A stretch of DNA of 58,001 nucleotides from a virus, in IMG/VR virus record IMGVR_UViG_3300035698_014534, positions 1-58,001 of that record; one strand, 5' to 3'. A program made the position numbers and the translations under genes. Of the stretch, positions 6,178-13,798 are shown piece after piece. The notes beneath the pieces were generated by a model. That model saw only the letters and a list, made by a program, of their open reading frames with translations. It did no database searches and was not told the DNA's origin. Numbering within the stretch: position 1 is the first letter of the stretch; the number at the start of each line of letters is the position of its first letter.

Positions 6178-6729
6178 TTATAAAGAAAACTTTGTTCTGT
6201 CACTGCCATGCCACAATTCGATATGGCTTACATTAAAGGAAATCCCCTTGGGAACTGACCCAATATATACCGGAGGTTCCTTCGTCTCATCCCATTTCCC
6301 AGTCTTGGGATAATAGGCTAAAGTCACATGAGGGGCGTAGGTCTTATCCATATAAGAATCCTGCACTTCTACTTGTCTTTCAATTAAGTTATTGTGAAGT
6401 TCCGCTCTCAAAGCTGAAACCCTCTGGGAGAAGGTTACCTTACAATGGGCAACCAAAGTTTCCTTTTCGGAGTCATCTCGATTATCAAAATATTCGACCT
6501 CTCCAATTGTGACAGTTAATGGGCCGCTGAAGAAGTCTTTTTCACGGTGGACTCTACTACTGGTCCAATGTCGTCAGAGAACTTGTCTCCGACATATAAA
6601 ACGGTGATGTGTGGGGGACTGTCGTCCTCTTCACCTAGTGAGGGAAATTGGGCATGGTATTCTTCGGGCACTCTAATAAAGATACAGATCCTTCTGACTT
6701 CTTTCGTTTAGTCTAAATCTAACTTTCAT
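6178..6729 (-). pseudogene. 2H phosphoesterase / 2'-5' RNA-ligase-like gene with two frameshifts and MKVRFRLNE leader
   Basis: Three pieces read as one protein. ATG 6729 gives MKVRFRLNERSQKD, the middle (about 6543-6690) in another frame gives ICIFIRVPEEYHAQF and PPHITVLYVGD, and the last piece returns to the first frame with VAHCKVTF and APHVTLAYYP, ending at 6178. HIT and HVT are the two H-x-T motifs of 2H phosphoesterases (LigT/CPDase family). The total, 552 bases, is a multiple of three, so the two shifts compensate. The second shift is at a five-base run (6538-6542). As written, only the last 92 aa or so could be translated alone. Enzymes of this family cleave cyclic nucleotides or 2'-5' linkages; here the gene is broken or misread. 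Confidence 0.65.
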
Positions 6730-7887
6730 ACTTTCACGTTTAATCTTCTTACCGTGAAGATACTCTTCAATCCGGTCGTTTATTAAAGCAATAAAACGTT
6801 TAAACTCTGGCAGTGTTTTTTCAGGTTCTTCAAGATAATCCAAAATCCACTTGGGCGTGAAAACTACCGCAATTTCTCCATTTCGTTCCCCTGAAGCAAA
6901 TGCGAAAACATATTCTTCTCCCTTGATCATCTCGATAAAGTTAAATACGCGCTCTGCCTTTAACTTCTTCTTAGTCATCCAATTGAGATCATATCTAATG
7001 ACCTCCCTGAAGGCTGTTTCATCGTGAACCCACTCTAAAAACGTTTCGTGTGCATGTTGGTAAAACACTTTTCTATATTTTTTAATCAAATCCAATGAAA
7101 GATTTTTGGGAAGCTCGTTGTTTTCTGGATCTTTAAACTGGTCCGACCCAAAATGAAATTCTAATTTATTCTCCTTGCTATCTTTTGGAATGAGAATGAA
7201 GAGAGGGTCATCTTTCTTGTGGTAATAGTCGTAATAGTTTTTACCACCCGTACTAGCCGTACACCAGTCCGTCTTGTACCCCAAATAACATGCGGCGGCC
7301 TGATTGTCAGGAATGTATATGGTATACTCGGAATCGTCAGATACGACACGATACTCTGACTTCTTTTTCAGGTTGGGCAAGGTGTTTAATTCTTCCATCC
7401 ATTTTCTATACTTAAGAGTTGACGCATCGGTCAGTGCATTAAGCTCATTGTCTCCTTCGATTCTCATCAGATCCCTCTTTTCAGGAGGCTCTATGAATCT
7501 CTGGGTTTGAAAGAACTCTTCGAACACACCCACATCGCCCATAAGAAATAAGTCCAGCGGCCCCCTGTTGATCCTGCTGCGATAGCTTTCTTCTCTAGAC
7601 GTGTCGGAGTCTCTAATAAAAGTGGTTATTGTCCATTGGAGGGCAAGAGCAATTTGGGCCGGTTCCAAATCGAGACTGGCAATTCCCAGTTTGAGTCTTT
7701 TGAATGTCAACTCTCCAGCTTTGTCTACCTCGCCCATATGCTGAAGGTCTCTGAAGGTGATAATCCCACCGGAATCTTTTGGAAGCTTTTCGAATTCTCT
7801 ATTGAGCCTCTTCTTAAACTTCTTAGATGTAACCCTTTGCCAAACATCTTCTATTTTGATTTCTTTTAATATAAATTTGAACTTCAT
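6673..7887 (-). CDS. WC-motif protein with MKFKFILKE leader
   Basis: This is a protein of about 386 aa, continuing to 404 because its frame reads through the ATG (6729) of the next gene. It starts MKFKFILKEIKIEDVWQRV. The core motif is AAACYLGYKTDWCTAS at about residues 207-222, then YYDYYHKKDDPLFILI and KLEFHFGS, shared with 10500-12437 (ASCYYGIDTTWCIS) and in part with 2321-2903. I do not know the family's function. The lack of its own stop, with the next start in frame, suggests a small indel near the 3' end or a real fusion. The leader argues for packaging with the other leader proteins. Confidence 0.6.
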   Translation of the reverse strand: MKFKFILKEIKIEDVWQRVTSKKFKKRLNREFEKLPKDSGGIITFRDLQHMGEVDKAGELTFKRLKLGIASLDLEPAQIALALQWTITTFIRDSDTSREESYRSRINRGPLDLFLMGDVGVFEEFFQTQRFIEPPEKRDLMRIEGDNELNALTDASTLKYRKWMEELNTLPNLKKKSEYRVVSDDSEYTIYIPDNQAAACYLGYKTDWCTASTGGKNYYDYYHKKDDPLFILIPKDSKENKLEFHFGSDQFKDPENNELPKNLSLDLIKKYRKVFYQHAHETFLEWVHDETAFREVIRYDLNWMTKKKLKAERVFNFIEMIKGEEYVFAFASGERNGEIAVVFTPKWILDYLEEPEKTLPEFKRFIALINDRIEEYLHGKKIKRESMKVRFRLNERSQKDLYLY

Positions 7888-7915
7888 ATCTTAAATATCA
7901 ACCAAAAGAAGAATT

Positions 7916-8131
7916 TTAAGTAAATCTCAGTTTATCAATGAGAAACTTTTTGATTTTCCCTTGCGGCATGTCCCACGCCCGAGACATAAGAGATTCAATT
8001 TGAAGAGACATCGGGTAAATCATACCGTCAATTCTCAAGAAGATATCCCAGACTCCGTTTCCCCAAAGCTTACCAAGAAGTTCAACTTCGGCCACTCTAA
8101 GGTCTGCCATGTGGCTTTCGAATTCACTCAC
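7916..8131 (-). CDS. 71-aa hypothetical protein
   Basis: GTG 8131 overlaps the stop of the upstream gene (GTGA), so translation is coupled. The product starts MSEFESHMADLRVAEVELLG and includes GNGVWDIFLRIDGMIYPM, a beta-rich stretch, before a basic C terminus. There is no signal or membrane segment. No family is recognised. Confidence 0.6.
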   Translation of the reverse strand: MSEFESHMADLRVAEVELLGKLWGNGVWDIFLRIDGMIYPMSLQIESLMSRAWDMPQGKIKKFLIDKLRFT

Positions 8132-8406
8132 AACGATTTCCTAATTCCTTTCAGAAGATAGTCAACTTCAAACTTAGATACTTTCAATAGATATTCTAGA
8201 TCGCTGGCCACTATTTCTCCAACCTTGCCAGACAAGAATCCCATATGGATTCCCAGTTGCCAATCTTGTCTCGGCTCTGGCAGCAGTTCCAAGAACAACT
8301 GTAGCCCCGCGCCCGTACCTATGCAAGAGGGACGATCCGTTTTTGAGACCCATTCCAATTTTGGCCAGTGTTGTTGGCATTTTTCAAGTAGCATCATTTT
8401 GCTCAT
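8128..8406 (-). CDS. 92-aa hypothetical protein
   Basis: The product starts MSKMMLLEKCQQHWPKLEWV. It contains GTGAGLQLFLELLPEPRQDW and ends with a leucine-rich helix and basic tail (LLKGIRKSL). Its start overlaps the end of the 8384-8566 gene, and its own end overlaps the next start. It belongs to the same tight minus-strand operon as the release factor. No family is recognised. Confidence 0.6.
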   Translation of the reverse strand: MSKMMLLEKCQQHWPKLEWVSKTDRPSCIGTGAGLQLFLELLPEPRQDWQLGIHMGFLSGKVGEIVASDLEYLLKVSKFEVDYLLKGIRKSL

Positions 8407-8566
8407 AGTATTGAACCAGTATACCCAATTTGTAAACTTTATCTACAATTGATATTACTTCATCTCTTGTAAATACCATGGTTTCTCTCGGTAGTCCGAG
8501 CGAGGTTATAATATCAACATAAATATCGTAGGAGTCCGTTCTGGACGTTGGGGTTATTTCCGACAT
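8384..8566 (-). CDS. 60-aa hypothetical protein
   Basis: The product starts MSEITPTSRTDSYDIYVDII and continues with TRDEVISIVDKVYKLG. It is an acidic small helical protein. ATG 8566 overlaps the last base of the release-factor stop (TAATG), and the 3' end overlaps the next gene by 23 bases. Operon membership supports it being real; function is unknown. Confidence 0.6.
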   Translation of the reverse strand: MSEITPTSRTDSYDIYVDIITSLGLPRETMVFTRDEVISIVDKVYKLGILVQYYEQNDAT

Positions 8567-9247
8567 TAAATAACATCCTCAATATGCCCCTTCATGTACT
8601 TCTTTGCACTCATTCTTTTCCCGTTTCGGTGATTGATAACACTATCGCGCTGGATAGCGATGGTTCTGACTTTGTCTCCCCTCATGCCAGATCCAATTTG
8701 CCCTTTTCTCTTGTTGTTCCTTTTGGAGATATCCTTCTCTTGTTGTAGCTCATCTAACTTCGAAGACAACAAAAGGAGAGCGAGTTCTTTATTTCGATGT
8801 TGGCTCCTTTCTGACTCAATTCTTACCTTTGTATTGGTAGGAAGGTGAGTCAGTTGAACCGCCGAATCAGTGGTGTTGCGGTGTTGCCCGCCAGGCCCCG
8901 ATCCCTTGCACGTCTTGACCTCTACATCACTCATGGGGATTTGGGTAGCCTTTTCTTCGTAGACGGGCAGCACGGCGACTGTGATGGTGCTTGTGTGGAT
9001 TCTGCCCTTGATCTCGGTCGGTGGGCAACGCTGGAACCTGTGTCCACCAGCTTCGCCCTTAAATAACTTCTGCACCTTCTTCCCAGATATCATCAACACT
9101 ATTAAAGAAGGAAGATGAGTTAATACCTCGATGTTAAAGGCAGTTCCTTAGTGCGAACTTTGTATAAATGTGCGCCTGATCCATGATTAATAGTTTGGCA
9201 TCCTTGCCGCCCTCTGCTGCTCTTATCTCTAGTATTACCTTTTCCAT
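8566..9247 (-). CDS. Class-I peptide chain release factor, RF1-type, split by a +1 frameshift
   Basis: ATG 9247 opens 37 codons (EIRAAEGGKDAKLLIMDQ) that match the start of RF domain 2, ending at CTT-TAA (9139-9134). Skipping one T continues as NIEVLTHLPSLIVLMISG to the stop at 8566, aligning without a gap to RF1. The fused product is 226 aa. It has the RF1-type codon-recognition tripeptide P-P-T (75-77, in QRCPPTEIKGRIHTS) and the catalytic GGQ (119-121, in GSGPGGQHRNTTDSA). Domain 1 is absent, as in short release factors such as PrfH. P-x-T predicts UAA/UAG reading. The upstream HTH gene overlaps by one base (TAATG). It would end translation or rescue ribosomes in phage-infected cells. Unshifted, the products are a 37-aa stub and, from GTG 9099, 177 aa. 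Confidence 0.8.
9133..9149 (-). other. Candidate +1 programmed frameshift site (CTT TAA C with upstream AAGGA)
   Basis: On the minus strand the order is AAGGA (9149-9145), ACTGC, CTT (9139-9137), TAA (9136-9134), C (9133). Bacterial prfB uses a Shine-Dalgarno-like element followed by CUU UGA C. The slip codon CUU-U and the following C match here; the stop is UAA and the spacing is five bases rather than three. A plain one-base indel is the alternative. Confidence 0.5.
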
Positions 9248-9441
9248 TATAAACCTTTCCTTTCTGCTATTAGCTTATTTAGTTCTTCAATTCTTTTAAC
9301 AACGAATTTCCTCATAACGTGAGAAGGAGTTGCACCATTTCTCCAACGTGTCACTGACGGAGTTGATACATCAACCCAACCTGACAATTCGTCATCTGCC
9401 AATTCACATTCTGTAATCAACTTGTGGAATTCTTCTTTCAT
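9247..9441 (-). CDS. Small XRE/HTH-like DNA-binding protein
   Basis: This 64-aa protein has the helix-turn-helix-like stretch LADDELSGWVDVSTPSVTRW followed by RNGATPSHVMRKFV and a charged C-terminal helix. The pattern 'L..wl.vs.psVtRWrnG..P' is typical of short Cro/XRE-type repressors. Its TAA overlaps the ATG of the release-factor gene, so the two are coupled. It may regulate this operon; the target is not visible. Confidence 0.6.
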   Translation of the reverse strand: MKEEFHKLITECELADDELSGWVDVSTPSVTRWRNGATPSHVMRKFVVKRIEELNKLIAERKGL

Positions 9442-9450
9442 CTTGAGCCT

Positions 9451-9531
9451 CTAAGATTTTACCGTTTCAAGAACAGTGTCGCATCTCGTACATGCATATA
9501 GTACAAACAGTTGTTTCACTCTGGTGGTCAT
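9451..9531 (-). CDS. Possible 26-aa zinc-knuckle peptide
   Basis: ATG 9531 opens MTTRVKQLFVLYACTRCDTV and stops after 26 codons, with one C-x2-C knuckle. GAGGGG is only one base from the ATG, which is poor spacing. Another frame over the same bases also has a knuckle (VCTICMYEMRHC), so this may be a decayed zinc gene. Low confidence. Confidence 0.3.
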   Translation of the reverse strand: MTTRVKQLFVLYACTRCDTVLETVKS

Positions 9532-9561
9532 ACCCCTCTGGAAGATACGATTCTATCGTGT

Positions 9562-9692
9562 TTAAAATTCAGCTTCATGTCTACAAAGGATTTTTAATTC
9601 TAAATCATGAATTGATTTCTTTTCTTGTAGAATTTCAATCTCGCAATCAATCTCCGTAAGGATTGCCAATAGTTGTTCTAATTTTTTTTCAT
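9562..9692 (-). pseudogene. 43-aa coiled-coil mini-protein with A8 frameshift
   Basis: ATG 9692 is followed by eight A and an immediate TAG. One extra A would give MKKK followed by LEQLLAILTEIDCEIEILQE and on to a stop at 9562. The downstream frame is clearly helix-forming. It is either an A8/A9 slippage (phase-variable or transcriptional) or a sequence error. Function is unknown. Confidence 0.4.
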
Positions 9693-9698
9693 ATTAAC

Positions 9699-9827
9699 CT
9701 AACAATTGTGGGACATTAAACTGGTAATGATTATCAGGCCGATAAAAAAATCATTTGTACTAACTGAATCTGTCAAACTACTCAAATCGCTCTCAAGTTT
9801 CTCAACTCTCTCTTCGATCTTCTTCAT
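9699..9827 (-). CDS. 42-aa coiled-coil protein with one membrane segment
   Basis: MKKIEERVEKLESDLSSLTD is a short heptad coiled coil, followed by a hydrophobic segment FFIGLIIITSLM that may cross or touch the membrane. ATG 9827 lies inside the end of the phosphoesterase gene (26-base overlap). Such small coil-plus-TM proteins are common in phage operons. Function is unknown. Confidence 0.5.
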   Translation of the reverse strand: MKKIEERVEKLESDLSSLTDSVSTNDFFIGLIIITSLMSHNC

Positions 9828-10467
9828 CAATCATCTCCCAAACGATAGGGTCTCTTAATGTAATATAGTCTTCACCAAGCATTGCCGCATTGATGCTAGT
9901 CTTGGCTCCGAAGTTCCGCATCACCACTCCACCCGACGAATGAATATGCCCAAATATGTGAAGGTCGGGGCGTAGGTGTAATAGGCGCTTATAGAGCATC
10001 TCGCACCCAACCGACATGCCATCCCGTATCTTGTCTAGAGTGCCATGAGCAGGGCCATGAGTAATGAGCACGTCTGTGTCGTCAGGGATCTTGTTCCAAC
10101 GATAGCGCAAGCCTACACCGTTTCGTCTTTTCATAAAAGCCCAATTGCCAAACTCAGGCGTCCAGGGAGAACCCCAGAATTTCACGCCGTCGATTACGCA
10201 AGCACTATCTTGCAGAAAGGTTATCCCCGCTTCTGCGAAAAGAATCCGAGCCCTTGGTCCGCTTTTCCCTTCCATCATTAAATCATGATTTCCAGCTATG
10301 CAAATCTTGTGCTCATATTCCTGCTTCTCCATCCACTTAATAAAATATTCTATATCTTTGAACAATCCAGAAGTTGAAAAGTCTCCAGAGTGAATAAGAA
10401 CATCCCCTTCGGGCATGTTCAAGTGTCCGTGTGCTCCATGCGTGTCGCTGATGCATACCAGTTTCAT
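9802..10467 (-). CDS. Calcineurin-like metallophosphoesterase
   Basis: This 221-aa protein has all the metal-binding blocks of the family: D8-T-H10 (ISDTHG), G28-D29 (HSGDF), G59-N-H-D62 (AGNHD), H137 (LITHGP) and G173-H-I-H176 (FGHIHS). It would hydrolyse phosphate esters using two metal ions. The substrate is not predictable, but single-domain proteins of this size in phages are often annotated as phosphodiesterases. Spacing to the large WC protein upstream is 33 bases, on the same strand. Confidence 0.88.
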   Translation of the reverse strand: MKLVCISDTHGAHGHLNMPEGDVLIHSGDFSTSGLFKDIEYFIKWMEKQEYEHKICIAGNHDLMMEGKSGPRARILFAEAGITFLQDSACVIDGVKFWGSPWTPEFGNWAFMKRRNGVGLRYRWNKIPDDTDVLITHGPAHGTLDKIRDGMSVGCEMLYKRLLHLRPDLHIFGHIHSSGGVVMRNFGAKTSINAAMLGEDYITLRDPIVWEMIDEEDRRES

Positions 10468-10499
10468 AATGTCACCTTATCCTATCGCACCAAACGGTG

Positions 10500-12437
10500 T
10501 CAAGCGGGGACTGGATCCCCGAGCGTTCCGTCAAGGCCGCTTTCTAACGCTCCTGTCGCCCTTTGATACGCCTTTGATATTTCCATAATGGATTTTATGA
10601 AAATGTTTGAAATATCAGACCAATTATCATCAATCAACTTAAAGAACTCAAATACAATGTCGTAATCGGTCTCTATATTGTGGGGTACTCTTATCCCAAG
10701 AGAGATCAAATCTGCGCCAATTCTTTTACCATTGCCATTTATCCCTGGTGTGATATTCACATTATAAACTTTGAAAGGTTGTTTCTTATATCTAGATTCT
10801 TCAAGAGGCAATTTTAATTGTGCAGACACTTCGTTGAAGTATTCTTCAATTCTATCTCCCACTAACAAATATATCTGCGTGATCCCGCGACTGCCAAATC
10901 CTGCAATTAATCTCGGAGGAAGGTAAAAATCAATCTCAGCGTTAATATCTAGGTACTCGGGGTTCTCTTCGTCTTCCGGGTCCAAATCAAGAACAAAGTT
11001 TTTGAATTCGTGATTCTGCATATCTTCTAAGTCCACATTGCTGCCATGCAAGAATCCTTTCTGAAGCAGCCTTCGTTTGACTTTTAAGAGATTGCGCTCC
11101 CAAGCCTCGTCTATTTCTTGTATATCAGATAAGAAGCTTTCCGTTTGGCCAAGATCAATCGCATGGTCAGTATCGGACCCTCTCCATTGCCAAAATATTT
11201 TCTTGTCATACTCATCAAGTTCAGATTCTACATAATCCATATTATACAAGTCGCCCACTAGAGGATTAAAACAGTCTTTAACCAAATCAATTTTTGGATT
11301 ATTCCAATCTATATAACCACTTTCTTTTGTAAAATCGGATATAGGGAAGGTTGGAAATAACATCAGTATATCTTGGTATATAAGGACGTGGATTTGCGGT
11401 GACCCTTCTTCTTCCCATTCGTAAGCTACCTCTATATGATTTAGTCTACGATTCATTTCGTTAACTGCTTCTTCTATTTCAGTGAAGTTTTTGGTATTCG
11501 GATTTTCTTCTATTATGAGCCCTGCATCTTCTTTGACTTCTTCAAGTTGATCGGTTGCCAACTCATGTATGTAGGATTCCGAACTATCGCGGATATTCTT
11601 TATATCCTTGTCGAACTCCTTGTCGAACTCCTTAGTCAGAAACTGGCTAATTTTCAGAATCTCGTCATCATCGAATACCTCAAGACTAATCCCCTGATCT
11701 ACTTTCTTCCTTAATGCTGCGGCCAATATATTATAAACAAAGTGCTCAAGAACGGTAGCCTCATCGATTGAATCATTTTTGGTATCAAAGAATTCCTCCA
11801 ACTCTGCTGTTCTTCCGTCATATACAAACGCAATCTTTCCGCCATCGCTCTTATTATCGTACCTATAGCTGTGTTTAAGGCGAACTATGACAAAAGACTT
11901 GCCCTGATTGGTATATCGGTCAAAATAGGGGCTATCGACGCCAGAAATGCACCATGTGGTATCTATTCCGTAATAACACGAAGCGTGTCGAGTTTGCGGG
12001 TAGACAGCCAACAGGAAGTCGTTGTCTTCAACCATGATGGATTCTTGATGGGCCTGTTTCGAATCTCGTCTTCTTTGTTCGGTTCTGGATTTCTCTCTTT
12101 CCATTCGATAGACTAGGTCACTGGCTTCTTGGTAAGAATACTTAAAAAGATCTCTACGTTCTGATGGGATTCTTTGTTTAAACCCCTCAAATTTTACGGC
12201 CGTATCGCCAATCATTATAAGAAATGCGCTAGACGGGACCGCACTGCCAAGTCCTATCAAATATTTATCATATTCTCGGACCATCCAAGGGATAAGCTTT
12301 TTATTTGGGGTTGTATCCATCTCTAAAAACTTATCAAAATCCCCGCTCTTGACCATTCCTGGGTACTTCTTTCTCAAGTCATCCAATCTGCCCTCTAGCA
12401 GAACAGCTTCGCTCAAAACAAACTTAAATTTCGCCAT
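10500..12437 (-). CDS. Large WC-motif protein with MAKFKFVLSE leader
   Basis: I place the start at ATG 12437 behind GGGAGATAAAA (645 aa) rather than at upstream in-frame codons (to 12506). It starts MAKFKFVLSEAVLLEGRLDD, followed by RKKYPGM and KKLIPWMVREYDKYL. The core has ASCYYGIDTTWCIS, a motif shared with the 7887 gene (AAACYLGYKTDWCTAS). The rest is acidic and unrecognised. The leader ends in LSE, with a second LLE four residues later, consistent with prohead-protease-type cleavage. The protein is cytoplasmic-looking, with no membrane segments. Packaging into the virion is inferred. Confidence 0.6.
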   Translation of the reverse strand: MAKFKFVLSEAVLLEGRLDDLRKKYPGMVKSGDFDKFLEMDTTPNKKLIPWMVREYDKYLIGLGSAVPSSAFLIMIGDTAVKFEGFKQRIPSERRDLFKYSYQEASDLVYRMEREKSRTEQRRRDSKQAHQESIMVEDNDFLLAVYPQTRHASCYYGIDTTWCISGVDSPYFDRYTNQGKSFVIVRLKHSYRYDNKSDGGKIAFVYDGRTAELEEFFDTKNDSIDEATVLEHFVYNILAAALRKKVDQGISLEVFDDDEILKISQFLTKEFDKEFDKDIKNIRDSSESYIHELATDQLEEVKEDAGLIIEENPNTKNFTEIEEAVNEMNRRLNHIEVAYEWEEEGSPQIHVLIYQDILMLFPTFPISDFTKESGYIDWNNPKIDLVKDCFNPLVGDLYNMDYVESELDEYDKKIFWQWRGSDTDHAIDLGQTESFLSDIQEIDEAWERNLLKVKRRLLQKGFLHGSNVDLEDMQNHEFKNFVLDLDPEDEENPEYLDINAEIDFYLPPRLIAGFGSRGITQIYLLVGDRIEEYFNEVSAQLKLPLEESRYKKQPFKVYNVNITPGINGNGKRIGADLISLGIRVPHNIETDYDIVFEFFKLIDDNWSDISNIFIKSIMEISKAYQRATGALESGLDGTLGDPVPA

Positions 12438-12499
12438 TTTTATCTCCCAAGCACACTTTCTAGATAAATAGAGACGATGCTTGATAAAACAACACTCTT

Positions 12500-12521
12500 G
12501 TATCAATATTAATTATGATAC
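12500..12521. promoter_or_regulatory. Inverted repeat in a divergent promoter region
   Basis: GTATCA (12500-12505) and TGATAC (12516-12521) form a perfect six-base inverted repeat around an AT-rich 10-base centre. It sits in the 111-base spacer between the divergent genes starting at 12437 (minus) and 12549 (plus). An operator is possible. The rest of the spacer is AT-rich with no clear -35/-10 pair. Confidence 0.3.
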
Positions 12522-12548
12522 TATTTAAATTGAGGCTTCTTTAAACAC

Positions 12549-12971
12549 TTGAAGACTAAAACTAGATTAAAACTGTATCTTGGTCGCAAGGAATGGACCG
12601 ACGAGCATGGAAGACCGCACAGGGTGGGTCGACCGGCTGTCGTTTATGACTCGGGGCTCAAGATTTGGAAGATTCACGGTGCTTATCATTGCGAAAATGG
12701 CTTTGCACTGGAGCATCCCAATGGGCGAGGGCAATACTACCTCTTTGGAGAGGAATATGATTCCCTGGAGGAAGTTCAACAGGAACTTTCCACCATGTCA
12801 GAGTCCACTTACAACAAAAAGTGTAGAAACCTAACAAAAGTCATCCCGATTGAAATGAGAAGGCTTCCAAAGAAGAGAAATCAGAAATACAAGCGAAAAG
12901 ACTTCCAACCAATCAAAATCGAGACGGTTTCAAACTATGAAAATTGCAAACCAGAGGTCATTAAGCGATAA
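12549..12971 (+). CDS. MORN-like repeat protein
   Basis: This 140-aa protein starts at TTG 12549. Residues 15-75 have WTDEHGRPHRVGRPAVVYDS, then WKIHGAYHCENGFALEHPNG and QYYLFGEEYDSLEE, the 'W..G..HR..gPA....nG...yy..G' pattern of MORN-like repeats common in large phages. The C-terminal half is very basic (RRLPKKRNQKYKRKDF). It is a lone plus-strand gene between minus-strand operons. Function is unknown. The start is uncertain because no ATG fits. Confidence 0.6.
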   Translation: MKTKTRLKLYLGRKEWTDEHGRPHRVGRPAVVYDSGLKIWKIHGAYHCENGFALEHPNGRGQYYLFGEEYDSLEEVQQELSTMSESTYNKKCRNLTKVIPIEMRRLPKKRNQKYKRKDFQPIKIETVSNYENCKPEVIKR

Positions 12972-12973
12972 TC

Positions 12974-13798
12974 CTACTTAATTGAGAACTCTATTGCCAA
13001 TTGATGCAGATATGACTGTATCTCTCTAAATTCCAAGTCAAATTCCAAGAAACTACGCAATTTGGTTTGTGGATGTTCCATTTTCCAGACGAAGTACGCC
13101 TTTGGCATGTTCTGGCCATTGATTTTCTGTGATTTGAACTTCAAACGAACATCTCGGAGGATCTCGATTGACTTGAACTGCCTTTTTACGAGATTCCCAG
13201 CCAACTTGACGAACTTATCAGATGGCGGGGCCATATTGGGAAAAAAGATGTCATCAGATACAACAATGTAGTCAGTTCCGTGCTTGTTCAAAAACAAATT
13301 GACGAAATTAGAAAATCGTTTCTCAAATTCTTCGTTAAAAAGTCTCTGCTGGACCTTCTCTTCCAGTATTTGGTAGTATTTGGTGCTTTTAACGTCATCT
13401 GACGACAAAACTCGCTCATATCCTTCTATTTCTTCCCTATATTGGCGCACAATCTTGTATCCAAGGCCCTCAATCACCTTATCCGGGTCTTCTAGGAAGT
13501 TCTCTGTAAGTGGCTCTAGGTATGATCCTTCGGGGTCTGAAAGGAATACTTCGGACGCAAATTGCAAATTCTTGTTGTCATAGTCCTTGGTAGTGACACA
13601 TTTGACGATTAAGAAGCTAATATTGGTCCCTGGATAGTTTTCATTGAGTCTATAAAGGATTTTCAAGACTTTTTGAGTCTGATCATCGCTGGTATAGTTC
13701 TCCAGTTCTTTATAAACGTAAGCAGTACGCTCTTGATACTGTTCCCTCAGTCTATCTACCGTTTTCTCAATCAGAGACTTGATCTTGTTTTTGTCCAT
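12974..13798 (-). CDS. 274-aa hypothetical protein
   Basis: A highly charged alpha/beta protein beginning MDKNKIKSLIEKTVDRLREQ. It includes the beta-rich TDYIVVSDDIFFPNMAPPSD and the C-terminal KAYFVWKMEHPQTKLRSFLE. No motif is recognised and there is no membrane segment. CTATATAATA ends one base before the ATG and there is no Shine-Dalgarno sequence, as also seen at 5450. It converges on the MORN-like gene, with two bases between the stops. Confidence 0.6.
   Translation of the reverse strand: MDKNKIKSLIEKTVDRLREQYQERTAYVYKELENYTSDDQTQKVLKILYRLNENYPGTNISFLIVKCVTTKDYDNKNLQFASEVFLSDPEGSYLEPLTENFLEDPDKVIEGLGYKIVRQYREEIEGYERVLSSDDVKSTKYYQILEEKVQQRLFNEEFEKRFSNFVNLFLNKHGTDYIVVSDDIFFPNMAPPSDKFVKLAGNLVKRQFKSIEILRDVRLKFKSQKINGQNMPKAYFVWKMEHPQTKLRSFLEFDLEFREIQSYLHQLAIEFSIK

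Noticed and set aside
6178-6456. Independent 92-aa gene starting at the in-frame start near 6456
   Set aside because: It is the last third of a 2H phosphoesterase; the first H-x-T motif is upstream in another frame, so it is treated as part of a broken gene.
8566-9099. Independent 177-aa release-factor gene starting at GTG 9099
   Set aside because: RF domain-2 residues encoded before 9099 align to RF1 in the +1 frame joined to ATG 9247, so the GTG is probably an internal codon.
10500-12506. Longer form of the WC protein starting at 12506
   Set aside because: The extra 23 residues (MIQECCFIKH...) have no ribosome-binding site and precede a GGGAG plus ATG that exposes the conserved leader.
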